A stretch of 64,000 bases of DNA from the NCBI RefSeq assembly GCF_042186555.1, contig NC_133333.1, positions 66,533,555 to 66,597,554 of the forward strand, read 5' to 3'. The notes below the pieces were generated by a model. It did no database searches. It worked only from the letters and a program-made list of their open reading frames with translations, and was not told the origin of the DNA. The position numbers were made by a program, and so were the translations under genes. Origin of the DNA: Aquarana catesbeiana. Its lineage: Eukaryota; Chordata; Amphibia; Anura; Ranidae. This document shows, piece after piece, positions 1 to 10,348 of the stretch; the stretch's first letter is position 1; the number at the start of each line of letters is the position of its first letter.

Positions 1-2139
1 ACAAATAGGAGACATGAAGGGAACACAAAGACACTGAATTTCAAAAGAGCCAACTTCCCTAAACTACAAACCTTGCTAAAAGGCATAAATTGGGATAAAA
101 TATTAGGAACAAAGAATACAGAGGAGAGATGGGTTTGCTTTAAGAGCATATTAAATAAGGGCATTAGCCAATGTATCCCATTGGGTAATAAATTTAAAAG
201 AGCGAACAAACATCCTGGATGGCTTAACTCCAATGTAAAAATGCATATAAAAGCAAAGGAGAAGGCCTTCAAAAAATACAAGGTTGAGGGATCATCCACA
301 GCATTCAGAATTTATAAAGAATGCAATAAGAAATGTAAGGGTGCAATTAGGATGGCTAAGATAGAACATGAAAGACACATAGTGGAGGAGAGCAAAAAAA
401 ATCCCAAGAAATTCTTTAAGTATGTTAACAGTAAAAAAGGGAGGACAGACCATATTGGCCCCATAAAGAATGAGGAAGGACATCTGGTTACAAAGGATGG
501 GGAGATGGCAGAGGTATTGAATTTATTCTTCTCCTCAGTCTTCACGAGTGAATCGGGGGGCTTCAGTAACCAAAACTGCAGTGTTTATCCTCATGACACA
601 ACACAGGAAGCACCTACATGGTTAACAGAGGACGGAATTAAAATTAGACTTGAGAAACTTAACATTAATAAATCACCGGGACCAGATGGCTTGCATCCGA
701 GGGTACTTAGGGAACTCAGTCAGGTGATTGCCAGACCGTTGTTCCTAATTTTTACAGACAGTCTATTGACTGGAATGGTACCAGCTGATTGGAGAAAAGC
801 CAATGTAGCACCAATATTTAAAAAGGGCCCAAAAAACATCCCTGGGAATTACAGACCAGTTAGCCTAACATCAATAGTATGTAAACTCTTGGAGGGGATG
901 ATAAGGGACTATATACAAGATTTTAGTAATAAGAACGGTATCATTAGCAGTAATCAGCATGGATTCATGAAGAATCGTTCTTGCCAAACCAATCTATTAA
1001 CCTTCTATGAGGAGGTGAGTTGCCATCTAGATAAAGGACGGCCCGTAGACGTGGTGTATCTGGATTTTGCAAAAGCATTTGACACAGTTCCCCATAAACG
1101 TTTACTGTACAAAATAAGGTGCGTTGGCATGGACCATAGGGTGAGTACATGGATTGAAAACTGGCTACAAGGGCATGTTCAGAGGGTGGTGATAAATGGG
1201 GAGTACTCAGAATGGTCAGGGGTGGGTAGTGGGGTCCCCCAGGGTTCTGTGCTGGGACCAATCCTATTTAATTTGTTCATAAACGACCTGGAGGATGGGA
1301 TAAACAGTTCCATCTCTGTATTTGCAGACGATACTAAGCTAAGCAGGGCAATAACTTCTCCGCAGGATGTGGAAATCTTGCAAAAAGACCTGAACAAATT
1401 AATGGGGTGGGCGACTACATGGCAAATGAGGTTCAATGTAGAAAAATGTAAAATAATGCATTTGGGTGGCAAAAATATGAATGCAATCTATACACTGGGG
1501 GGAGAACCTCTGGGGGAATCTAGGATGGAAAAGGACTTGGGGGTCCTAGTGGATGATAGGCTCAGCAATGGCATGCAATGCCAAGCTGCTGCTAATAAAG
1601 CAAACAGAATATTGGCATGCATTAAAAGGGGGATCAACTGCAGAGATAAAACAATAATTCTCCCGCTCTACAAGACTCTGGTCCGGCCGCACCTGGAGTA
1701 TGCTGTCCAGTTCTGGGCACCAGTCCTCAGGAGGGACGTACTGGAAATGGAGCGAGTACAAAGAAGGGCAACAAAGCTAATAAAGGCTCTGGAGGATCTT
1801 AGTTATGAGGAAAGGTTGCGAGCACTGAACTTATTCTCTCTGGAGAAGAGACGCTTGAGAGGGGATATGATTTCAATTTACAAATACTGTACTGGTGACC
1901 CCACAATAGGGATAAAACTTTTTCGCAGAAGAGAGTTTAATAAGACTCGTGGCCACTCATTACAATTAGAAGAAAAGAGGTTTAACCTTAAACTACGTAG
2001 AGGGTTCTTTACTGTAAGAGCGGCAAGGATGTGGAATTCCCTTCCACAGGCGGTGGTCTCAGCGGGGAGCATTGATAGCTTCAAGAAACTATTAGATAAT
2101 CACCTGAATGACCGCAATATACAGGGATATGTAATGTAA
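1..2139 (+). CDS. CR1 ORF2 polyprotein, C-terminal 712 residues (reverse transcriptase)
   Basis: Partial ORF2 protein of a CR1 LINE; it copies element RNA into DNA at the nicked target. The frame is open from base 1 and ends at TAA 2137-2139, so the true start is upstream. Visible RT blocks are SPGPDG at about residue 225, NYRPVSLTS near 284, motif A YLDFAKAFD near 353, GVPQGSVLGP near 413 and the catalytic FADDTKL at about 440 (nt 1321-1341). The C-terminal region (LVRPHLEYAVQFW, then ERVQRRATK) is typical of CR1/L2-type proteins. The first ~200 residues are a linker between the endonuclease and RT. Nothing is disrupted within the window, unusual among the TE genes here, suggesting a relatively young copy. 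Confidence 0.9.
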   Translation, partial: TNRRHEGNTKTLNFKRANFPKLQTLLKGINWDKILGTKNTEERWVCFKSILNKGISQCIPLGNKFKRANKHPGWLNSNVKMHIKAKEKAFKKYKVEGSSTAFRIYKECNKKCKGAIRMAKIEHERHIVEESKKNPKKFFKYVNSKKGRTDHIGPIKNEEGHLVTKDGEMAEVLNLFFSSVFTSESGGFSNQNCSVYPHDTTQEAPTWLTEDGIKIRLEKLNINKSPGPDGLHPRVLRELSQVIARPLFLIFTDSLLTGMVPADWRKANVAPIFKKGPKNIPGNYRPVSLTSIVCKLLEGMIRDYIQDFSNKNGIISSNQHGFMKNRSCQTNLLTFYEEVSCHLDKGRPVDVVYLDFAKAFDTVPHKRLLYKIRCVGMDHRVSTWIENWLQGHVQRVVINGEYSEWSGVGSGVPQGSVLGPILFNLFINDLEDGINSSISVFADDTKLSRAITSPQDVEILQKDLNKLMGWATTWQMRFNVEKCKIMHLGGKNMNAIYTLGGEPLGESRMEKDLGVLVDDRLSNGMQCQAAANKANRILACIKRGINCRDKTIILPLYKTLVRPHLEYAVQFWAPVLRRDVLEMERVQRRATKLIKALEDLSYEERLRALNLFSLEKRRLRGDMISIYKYCTGDPTIGIKLFRRREFNKTRGHSLQLEEKRFNLKLRRGFFTVRAARMWNSLPQAVVSAGSIDSFKKLLDNHLNDRNIQGYVM

Positions 2140-2236
2140 TACTGACACATAATCACACACATAGGTTGGACTTGATGGACTTGTGTCTTTTTTCAACCTC
2201 ACCTACTATGTAACTATGTAACTATGTAACTATGTA
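1..2236 (+). mobile_element. CR1-clade LINE, 5' end outside the window
   Basis: Non-LTR retrotransposon whose reverse-transcriptase frame is open from the first base of the window to 2139. A short 3' UTR follows (2140-2203), with a small inverted repeat GGTTG...CAACC around 2164-2198. The element ends in about four copies of an 8-bp repeat (ACTATGTA) at about 2204-2236. A tail of short 8-bp direct repeats rather than poly-A is the hallmark of CR1-type LINEs. The 5' UTR, gag-like ORF1 and endonuclease lie upstream of the window, so it cannot be judged whether the copy is full length. No target duplication is testable. Confidence 0.9.
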
Positions 2237-2670
2237 TTTTGGTAAACTTCATTGTATATTTTCTATTTGTCAGGTTCAGACTGTTTAGTCAGAATATAAT
2301 CATCTCTAGACTCCCTCCTGATGAAGCGGTTTATGTCCGCGAAACTAGTCGAGGAATATGATATCTGAGATTTTGTGCTGTACTATATACCAATGACCGC
2401 ACTGGTGATATACCTGTATTTTTATTATGTTTTATTTTATTACCATTGTTTTGTCCTCTGCATCAATAAAAACAATTATAATTTTTATCACCATCGTTAT
2501 ATGCTTCATACTATTACCCACTATTATTGTACCGGAATAGTCCAATATGCTCCTAATTTTGGTCGCCTGACTGGGGATCTGGCTTCCAATCCCTTTGATT
2601 ATTGATTCCTGGATGATGGTACATCTATATTTGCTACCTCAATCTTTCATCATAGAGGCCACCTAACTAA
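2237..2670. other. AT-rich spacer containing a hammerhead-like motif
   Basis: This stretch lies between the CR1 tail and the first satellite block and has no supportable gene. It contains the hammerhead-like motif listed separately. Downstream of that is AT-rich sequence with an AATAAA (about 2465). It could be a remnant of a Penelope-like element, since such elements carry hammerhead motifs, but no Penelope coding sequence is visible. Confidence 0.4.
2314..2354 (+). ncRNA. hammerhead-ribozyme-like motif (minimal type I)
   Basis: The parts of a minimal hammerhead occur in the right order. Stem I 5' arm CCTC (2314-2317) pairs perfectly with GAGG (2351-2354). The core CTGATGA is at 2318-2324. 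Stem II GCGG/CCGC (2326-2329 with 2337-2340) has a 7-nt loop. GAAA is at 2341-2344. A 2-bp stem III (AC/GT, loop TA) ends at GTC, with predicted cleavage after C2350. One extra A (2325) sits between the core and stem II and could weaken activity. Very short stem III and stem I are known from hammerheads of Penelope-like retroelements in amphibians and fish. Family assignment and activity are inference. Confidence 0.6.
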
Positions 2671-4319
2671 ACATTAAAATACATCTTCATAAAATTTTCC
2701 ACAACAGTACTAATATGATCAGAAGAACACCACCAATTTTCTTCAGGTAGCTTTAGGTGCACACTGTGCAGAGGACACAGTACACTAAGTGTAAATACTG
2801 CAGCTGCCTGTGGTACTAATAGGATCAGAAGAACACCAGCAATTTTCTTCAGGTAGCTTTAGGTGCACACTGTGCAGAGGACACAGTACACTAACTGTAA
2901 ATACTGCAGCTGCCTGTGGTACTAATAGGATCAGAAGAACACCAGCAATTTTCTTCAGGTAGCTTTAGGTGCACACTGTGCAGAGGACACAGTACACTAA
3001 CTGTAAATACTACAGCTGCCTGCCTGTGGTATTAAAAGGATCAGAACAACAGCTATTGTCTTCAGGTAGCTTTAGGTGCACACTGTGCACAGGACACAGT
3101 ACACTGACTGTAAATACTGCAGCTGCCTGTGGTACTAATAGGATCAGAAGAACACCACCAATTTTCTTCAGGTAGCTTTAGGTGCACACTGTGCAGAGGA
3201 TACAGTACACTAACTGTAAATACTGCAGCTGCCTGTCTGTGGTATTAAAAGGATCAGAACAACAGCAATTGTCTTCAGGTAGCTTTAGGTGCACACTGTG
3301 CAGAGGACACAGTACACTAACTGTAAATACTGCAGCTGCCTGTCTGTGGTACTAATAGGATCAGAAGAACACCACCAATTTTCTTCAGGTAGCTTTAGGT
3401 GCACACTGTGTAGAGGACACAGTACACTAACTGTAAATACTGCAGCTGCCTGCCTGTGGTATTAAAAGAATCAGAACAAAAGCAATTGTCTTCAGGAAGC
3501 TTTAGATGCACACTGTGCAGAGAACACAGTACACTAACTGTAAATACTGCAGCTGCCTGCCTGTGGTATTAAAAGAATCAGAACAAAAGCAATTGTCTTC
3601 AGGAAGCTTTAGATGCACACTGTGCAGAGAACACAGTACACTAACTGTAAATACTGCAGCTGCCTGCCTGTGGTACTAATAGGATCAGAAGAACAGCAAT
3701 TGTCTTCAGGTAGTTTTAGGTGCACACTGTGCAGAGGACGCAGTACACTGACTGTAAATACTGCAGCTGCCTGTGGTACTAATAGGATCAGAAGAACACC
3801 ACCAATTTTCTTCAGGTAGCTTTAGGTGCACACTGTGCAGAGGACACAGTACACTAACTGTAAATACTGCAACTGCCTGTCTGTGGTATTAATAGGATCA
3901 GAACAACAGCAATTGTCTTCAGGTAGCTTTAGGTGCGCACTGTGCAGAGGACACAGTACACTAACTGTAAATACTGCAGCTGCCTGCCTGTGGTACTAAT
4001 AAGATCAGAAGAACACCACCAATTTTCTTCAGGTAGCTTTAGGTGCACACTGTGTAGAGGACACAGTACACTAACTGTAAATACTGCAGCTGCCTGCCTG
4101 TGATACTAATAGGATCAGAAGAACACCACCAATTTTCTTCAGGTAGCTTTAGGTGCACAATGTGCAGAGGACACAATACACTAACTGTAAATACTGTAGC
4201 TGCCTGTGGTTTTAATAGGATCAGAATAACAGCAATTGTCTTCAGGTAGCTTTAGGTGCACACTGTGCAGAGGACGCAGTACACTAACTGTAAATACTGC
4301 AGCTGCCTGCCTGTGGTAC
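2671..4319 (+). repeat. Satellite block 1 (about 107-110 bp monomers)
   Basis: The block opens with a non-monomeric leader (2671-2703, ACATTAAAATACATCTTC...), then tandem monomers. Two types dominate. Type A (~110 bp) contains GAAGAACACCACCAATTTTC. Type B (~107 bp) contains GAACAACAGCAATTGTC. They often alternate. A GCCT duplication (CTGCCTGCCTG versus CTGCCTG) adds 4-bp length variation. Every monomer has a TGCACACTGTGCA dyad. Short open frames here result from the repeat and show no coding signature. Confidence 0.95.
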
Positions 4320-4863
4320 TGTCGTGGATATTCCACTACACTCTTGTGACTACAAGAGTCTTATGGGTGTGTCTGAGCAGAGACAGGGTGCATGTATACT
4401 TTTAGAATGCTTTTAGAAGCCACATGGCTTTTAATCATTGACTTTGTCTCTAACCATAACAACCCAAAAGACTCCCGTACTTCCGTTTAAAGAAATCCCT
4501 GTTACACATTGTTCCAGAGAACAATGTATACCTGGATTATTCTACTGTCTTTGTGGACGAGAGATTATCGGCAGGCGTACACTCATTGAGCCACAAATAT
4601 GTTGATCAGTCACACAGGGGCAATATGAGCGCACACTCGTTAAACCAATAATGTCTTTGCAGAGCGAGCACACCCCCACCAGACAATCGTTCTGTGCATC
4701 GCACAGGGGCCCTTAGCTGGCAGACATGTCCCCACTCCACAAACATTTCTCTACATTCCCAAAGAGCTTATCACTAAAAAACGGATCTCAACCAGCGTCA
4801 GTCTGCACCAGTCAGCTCTTTACAGCAGCCCGCGAGAGAACGAGCACTGGGAGACTTATGACA
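4320..4863 (-). mobile_element. Retrovirus-type LTR copy 1 (internally deleted)
   Basis: Same element as the 843 bp copies further on, with the same TGTCGTGG left edge and ATGACA right edge. About 300 bp are missing right after the first 29 bp (junction near 4348-4349), removing the polyadenylation region and the AATAAA. The flanking satellite/leader junctions are the same as at the other copies. Confidence 0.75.
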
Positions 4864-6870
4864 ACACATTAAAATACATCTTCAAAAAATTTTCCTCAAT
4901 AGTATTAATATGATCAGAAGAACACCACCAATTTTCTTCAGGTAGCTGTAGGTGCACACTGTGCAGAGGACACAGTACACTAACTGTAAATACTGCAGCT
5001 GCCTGTGGTACTAATAGGATCAGAAGAACACCAGCAATTTTCTTCAGGTAGCTTTAGGTGCACACTGTGCAGAGGACACAGTACACTAACTGTAAATACT
5101 GCAGCTGTCTGTGGTACTAATAGGATCAGAAGAACACCAGCAATTTTCTTCAGGTAGCTTTAGGTGCACACTGTGCAGAGGACACAGTACACTAACTGTA
5201 AATACTACAGCTGCCTGCCTGTGGTATTAAAAGGATCAGAACAACAGCTATTGTCTTCAGGTAGCTTTAGGTGCACACTGTGCACAGGACACAGTACACT
5301 AACTGTGGTACTAATAGGATCAGAAGAACACCAGCAATTTTCTTCAGGTAGCTTTAGGTGCACACTCTGCAGAGGACACAGTACACTAACTGTAAATACT
5401 GCAGCTGCCTGTGGTACTAATAGGATCAGAAGAACACCAGCAATTTTCTTCAGGTAGCTTTAGGTGCACACCATGCAGAGGACACAGTGCACTAAAGCTG
5501 CCTGCCTGTGGTACTAATAGGATCAGAAGAACACCAGCAATTTTCTTCAGGTAGCTTTAGGTGCACACTCTGCAGAGGACACAGTACACTAACTGTAAAT
5601 ACTGCAGCTGCCTGTGGTACTAATAGGATCAGAAGAACACCAGCAATTTTCTTCAGGTAGCTTTAGGTGCACACCGTGCAGAGGACACAGTGCACTAACT
5701 GTAAATACTACAGCTGCCTGCCTGTGGTATTAAAAGGATCAGAACAACAGCTATTGTCTTCAGGTAGCTTTAGGTGCACACTGTGCACAGGACACAGTAC
5801 ACTAACTCTAAATCCTGAAGCTGCCTGCCTGTGGTACTAATAGGATCAGAAGAACACCAGCAATTTTCTTCAGGTAGCTTTAGGTGCACACTGTGCAGAG
5901 GATACAGTACACTAACTGTAAATACTGCAGCTGCCTGCCTGTGGTATTAAAAGGATCAGAACAACAGCAATTGTCTTCAGGTAGCTTTAGGTGCACACTG
6001 TGCAGAGGACACAGTACACTAACTGTAAATACTGTAGCTGCCTGCCTGTGTTATTAATAGGATCAGAACAACAGGAATTGTCTTCAGGTAGCTTTAGGTG
6101 CTCACTGTGCAGAGGACGCAGTACACTAACTGTAATAGGATAGGATCTACTAATAGGATCAGAAGAACACTGCCAACATGCAGTACAATAACTGTAAATA
6201 CTGCAACTGCCTGTCTGTGGTACTAATAGGATCAGAAGAACACCACCAATTTTCTTCAGGTAGCTTTAGGTGCACACTGTGCTGAGGACACAGTACACTA
6301 ACTGTAAATACTGTAGCTGCTTGCCTGTGGTATTAATAGGATCGGAACAACAGCAATTGTCTTCAGGTAGCTTTAGGTGCGCATTGTGCAGAGGACGCAG
6401 TAAACTAACTGTAAATACTGCAGCTGCCTGCCTGTGGTACTAATAGGATCAGAAGAACACCACCAATTTTCTTCAGTTAGCTTTAGGTGCACACTGTGCA
6501 GAGAACACAGTACACTAACTTTAAATATTGTAGCTGCCTGACTGTGGTATTAATAGGATCAGAACAACAGCAATTGTCTTCAGGTAGCTTTAGGTGCGCA
6601 CTGTGCAGAGGACGCAGTAAACTAACTGTAAATACTGCAGCTGCCTGCCTGTGGTACTAATATGATCAGAAGAACACCACCAATTTTCTTCAGGTAGCTT
6701 TAGGTGCACACTGTGCAGAGGACACAGTACACTAACTGTAAATACTGTAGCTGCCTGTGGTTTTAATAGGATCAGAACAACAGCAATTGTCTTCAGGTAG
6801 CTTTAGGTGCACACTGTGCAGAGGACTCAGTACACTAACTGTAAATACTGCAGCTGCCTGCCTGTGGTAC
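4864..6870 (+). repeat. Satellite block 2
   Basis: Starts with the same leader found at 2671, then A- and B-type monomers up to the next LTR copy. It includes a shortened monomer around 6135-6190 (AGGATAGGATCTAC motif) in which about half of the monomer is replaced by a second AATAGGATC segment. Confidence 0.95.
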
Positions 6871-7713
6871 TGTCGTGGATTTTCCACTACACTCTTGTGC
6901 TAATAAGCACCCATTTCCGTCTTAATGATATAAATGCATCTTACCTTTTGATCGTATGTCTCCCCTCTGGTTCCCCATTCCCCAGTAAACAGACATCTAC
7001 ACATCCTTACGTTCTTATCTCAGCATCTTTGACTTTCTCTAGCTAGCAGGCTCTTTTATTAACATATCAACAGAAGTCCCAAGAGGGTGTGCCTCCAACA
7101 GCCAAACGCCTCCTACAAAGTTTGTGACCTCACAGGAAATTAACAATACAGAGTAACTGACCATATAAGGATTTAACAACACAGGAAATACAACGACCAA
7201 TGAACAATGACTACAAGAGTCTTATGGGTGTGTCTGAGCAGAGACAGGGTGCATGTATGCTTTTAGAAGCCACATGGCTTTTAATCATTGACTCTGTCTC
7301 CAACCATAACAACCCAAAAGACTCCCGTACTTCCGTTGATAGAAATCCCTATTACACATTGTTCCAGAGAACAATGTATACCTGGATTATTCTACTGTCT
7401 TTGTGGACGAGAGATTATCGGCAGGCGTACACTCATTGGGCCAAAAATATGTTGATCAGGCACACAGGGGCAACATGAGCACACACTCGTTAAACCGATA
7501 ATGTCTTTGCAGAGCAAGCACACCCCCACCAGACGATCGTTCTGTGCATCGCACAGGGGCCCTTAGCTGGCGGACATGTCCCCACTCCACAAACATTTCT
7601 CTACATCCCCAGAGAGCTTTTCACTACCAAACGGATCTCAACCAGCGTCAGTCTGCCCCAGTCAGCTCTTTAGAGAGGCCCGTGAGAGAACGAACACTGG
7701 GAGACTTATGACA
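6871..7713 (-). mobile_element. Retrovirus-type (ERV-like) solo LTR copy 2, 843 bp
   Basis: Read on the minus strand the unit begins TGTCATAAG and ends ACGACA, the TG...CA form of an LTR. It has a TATA-like TTATATGG (minus of about 7163-7170). About 110 bp further on is AATAAAAGAGC (minus of 7050-7060), a polyadenylation signal plus start of R that resembles class I retroviral LTRs. No primer-binding site follows it and no polypurine tract precedes it: the flanks are satellite and the satellite leader. I see no matching target duplication. It is therefore read as a solo LTR that became part of a larger amplified unit. Related copies are at 4320, 17337, 19092 and 26988. Confidence 0.7.
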
Positions 7714-9874
7714 ACACATTAAAATACATCTTCATAAAATTTTCCACAACAGTACTAATATGATCAGAAGAACACCACCAATTTTCTTCAGGTAGCTTTA
7801 GGTGCACATTGTGCAGAGGACACAGTTCATTAACTGTAAATACTGTAGCTGCCTACCTGTGGTTCTAATAGGATCAGAAGAATACCACCAAGTTTCTTCA
7901 GGTAGCTTTAGATGCACACTCTGTAGAGGACACAGTACACTAACTGTAAATACTGCAGATGCCTGCCTGTGGTACTAATAGGATAAGAAGAACACCAGCA
8001 ATTTTCTTCAGGTAGCTTTAGGTAAACACTGTGCAGAGGACACAGTACAATAACTGTAAATACTGCAGCTGCCTGCCTGTGGTATTAAAAGGATCAGAAC
8101 AACAGCTATTGTCTTCAGGGAGCTTTAGGTGCACACTGTGCACAGGACACAGTACACTAACTGTAAATCCTGCAGCTGCCTGCCTGTGGTACTAATAGGA
8201 TCAGAAGAACACCAGCAATTGTATTCAGGTAGCTTTAGGTGCACACTGTGCAGAGGATGCAGTACACTAACTGTAATAGGAAAGGATCTACTAATAGGAT
8301 CAGAAGAACACCACCAACACGCAGTACACTAACTGTAAATACTGCAACTGCCTGCCTGTGGTACTAATAGGATCAGAACAACACCAGCAATTGTATTCAG
8401 GTAGCTTTAGGTGCACACTGTGCAGAGGACGCAGTACACTAACTGTAAATACTGCAGCTGCCTACCTGTGGTACTAAAAGGATCAGAAGAACACCACCAA
8501 TTCTCTTCAGGAAGCTTTGGGTGCACCCTGTGCAGAAGACACAGTACATTAACTGTAAACACTGCAACTGCCTGCCTGTGGTACTAATAGGATCAGAAGA
8601 ACACCACCAATTTTCTTCAGGTAGCTTTAGGTGCACACTGTGCAGAGGACACAGTACACTAACTGTAAATACTGTAGCTGCCTGCCTGTGGTATTAATAG
8701 GATCAGAACAACAGCAATTGTCTTCAGGTAGCTTTAGGTGCACACTGTGCAGAGGATGAAGTACACTAACTGTAATAGGATAGGATCTACTAATAGGATC
8801 AGAAGAACACCACCAACATGCAGTACACTAACTGTAAATACCGCAGCTGCCTGCCTGTGGTACTAATAGGATCAGAAGAACACCACCAATTTTCTTCAGG
8901 TAGCTTTAGGTGTACACTGTGCAGAGGACACAGTAAACTAACTGTAAATATTGTAGCTGCCTGCCTGTGGTACTAATAGGATCAGAACAACAGCAATTGT
9001 CTTCAGGTAGCTTTAGGTGCGCACTGTGCAGTGGACGCAGTAAACTAACTGTAAATACTGCAGCTGCCTGCCTGTGGTACTAATAGGATCAGAAGAACAC
9101 CACCAATTTTCTTCAGGTAGCTTTAGGTGCACACTGTGCAGAGGACACAGTACAATAACTGTAAATACTGCAACTGCCTGTCTGTGGTACTAATAGGATC
9201 AGAAGAACACCACCAATTTTCTTCAGGTAGCTTTAGGTGCACACTGTGCAGAGGACACAGTACACTAACTGTAAATACTGTAGCTGCCTGCCAGTGGTAT
9301 TAATAGGATCAGAACAACAGCAATTGTCTTCAGGTAGCTTTAGGTGCGCACTGTGCAGAGGACACAGTAAACTAACTGTATATACTGCAGCTGCCTGCCT
9401 GTGGTACTAATAGGATCAGAAGAACACCACCAATTTTCTTCAGGTAGCTTTAGGTGCACACTGTGCAGAGGACACAGTACACTAACTGTAAATACTGAAG
9501 CTGCCTGCCTGTGGTATTAATAGGATCAGAACAACAGTAATTATCTTCAGGTAGCTTTAGGTGCACACTGTGCAGAGGACGCAGTACACTAACTGTAATA
9601 GGATAGGATCTACTAATAGGATCAGAAGAACACTGCCAACATGCAGTACAATAACTGTAAATACTGCAACTGCCTGTCTGTGGTACTAATAGGATCAGAA
9701 GGACACCACCAATTTTCTTCAGGTAGCTTTAGGTGCACACTGTGCAGAGGACACAGTACACTAACTGTAAATACTGCAGCTGCCTGCCTGTGGTACTAAT
9801 AGGATCAGAAGAACACCACCAATTGTCTTCAGGTAGATTTAGGTGCACACTGTGCAGAGGACACAGTACACTAA
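7714..9874 (+). repeat. Satellite block 3
   Basis: Leader (7714-7750), then A/B monomers with three shortened AGGATAGGATC-type monomers (about 8270, 8770 and 9600). The block is interrupted at 9875 by the Harbinger transposon. The last three bases, TAA (9872-9874), form its target duplication. Confidence 0.95.
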
Positions 9875-10348
9875 TGCCCCGTACACACGGTCGGACTTTG
9901 TTCGGACATTCCGACAACAAAATCCTCGGATTTTTTCCGACGGATGTTGGCTCAAACTTGTTTTGCATACACACGGTCGCACAAAGTTGTCGGAGTTTCC
10001 GATCGCCAAGAACGCGGTGACGTACACCACGTACGACGAGACTAGAAAAGACCGGTTCAGAACCAAGCGTGGCACCCTTTGGGCTCCGTTTGCTAATCTT
10101 GTGTTAGTTAAAGTTTGGTGAGAGACGATTCGCGCTTTTACAGACTCGTGGCTTTCAGATCGTTTTCTGACATTCAGTTTGTGCTTGTGGGTTTGTATCT
10201 GCTCTTCAGTGCGTGCAGTCAGTTCGTATCGGAGTTTTCTGTGTGATCTTGCCTGCTCGTTGCTGTTTTTCAGGTCGCTCTTCACAGGCCTTGCTGTTCT
10301 TCAGTGCGTTCTGTTACTTCGTTCTGAGCAGCCGACCGTTTTCTAGCC

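Noticed and set aside
6871..7713. Complete endogenous retrovirus with the satellite as its internal region
   Set aside because: No primer-binding site after the LTR, no polypurine tract before it, and no gag/pol/env between copies.
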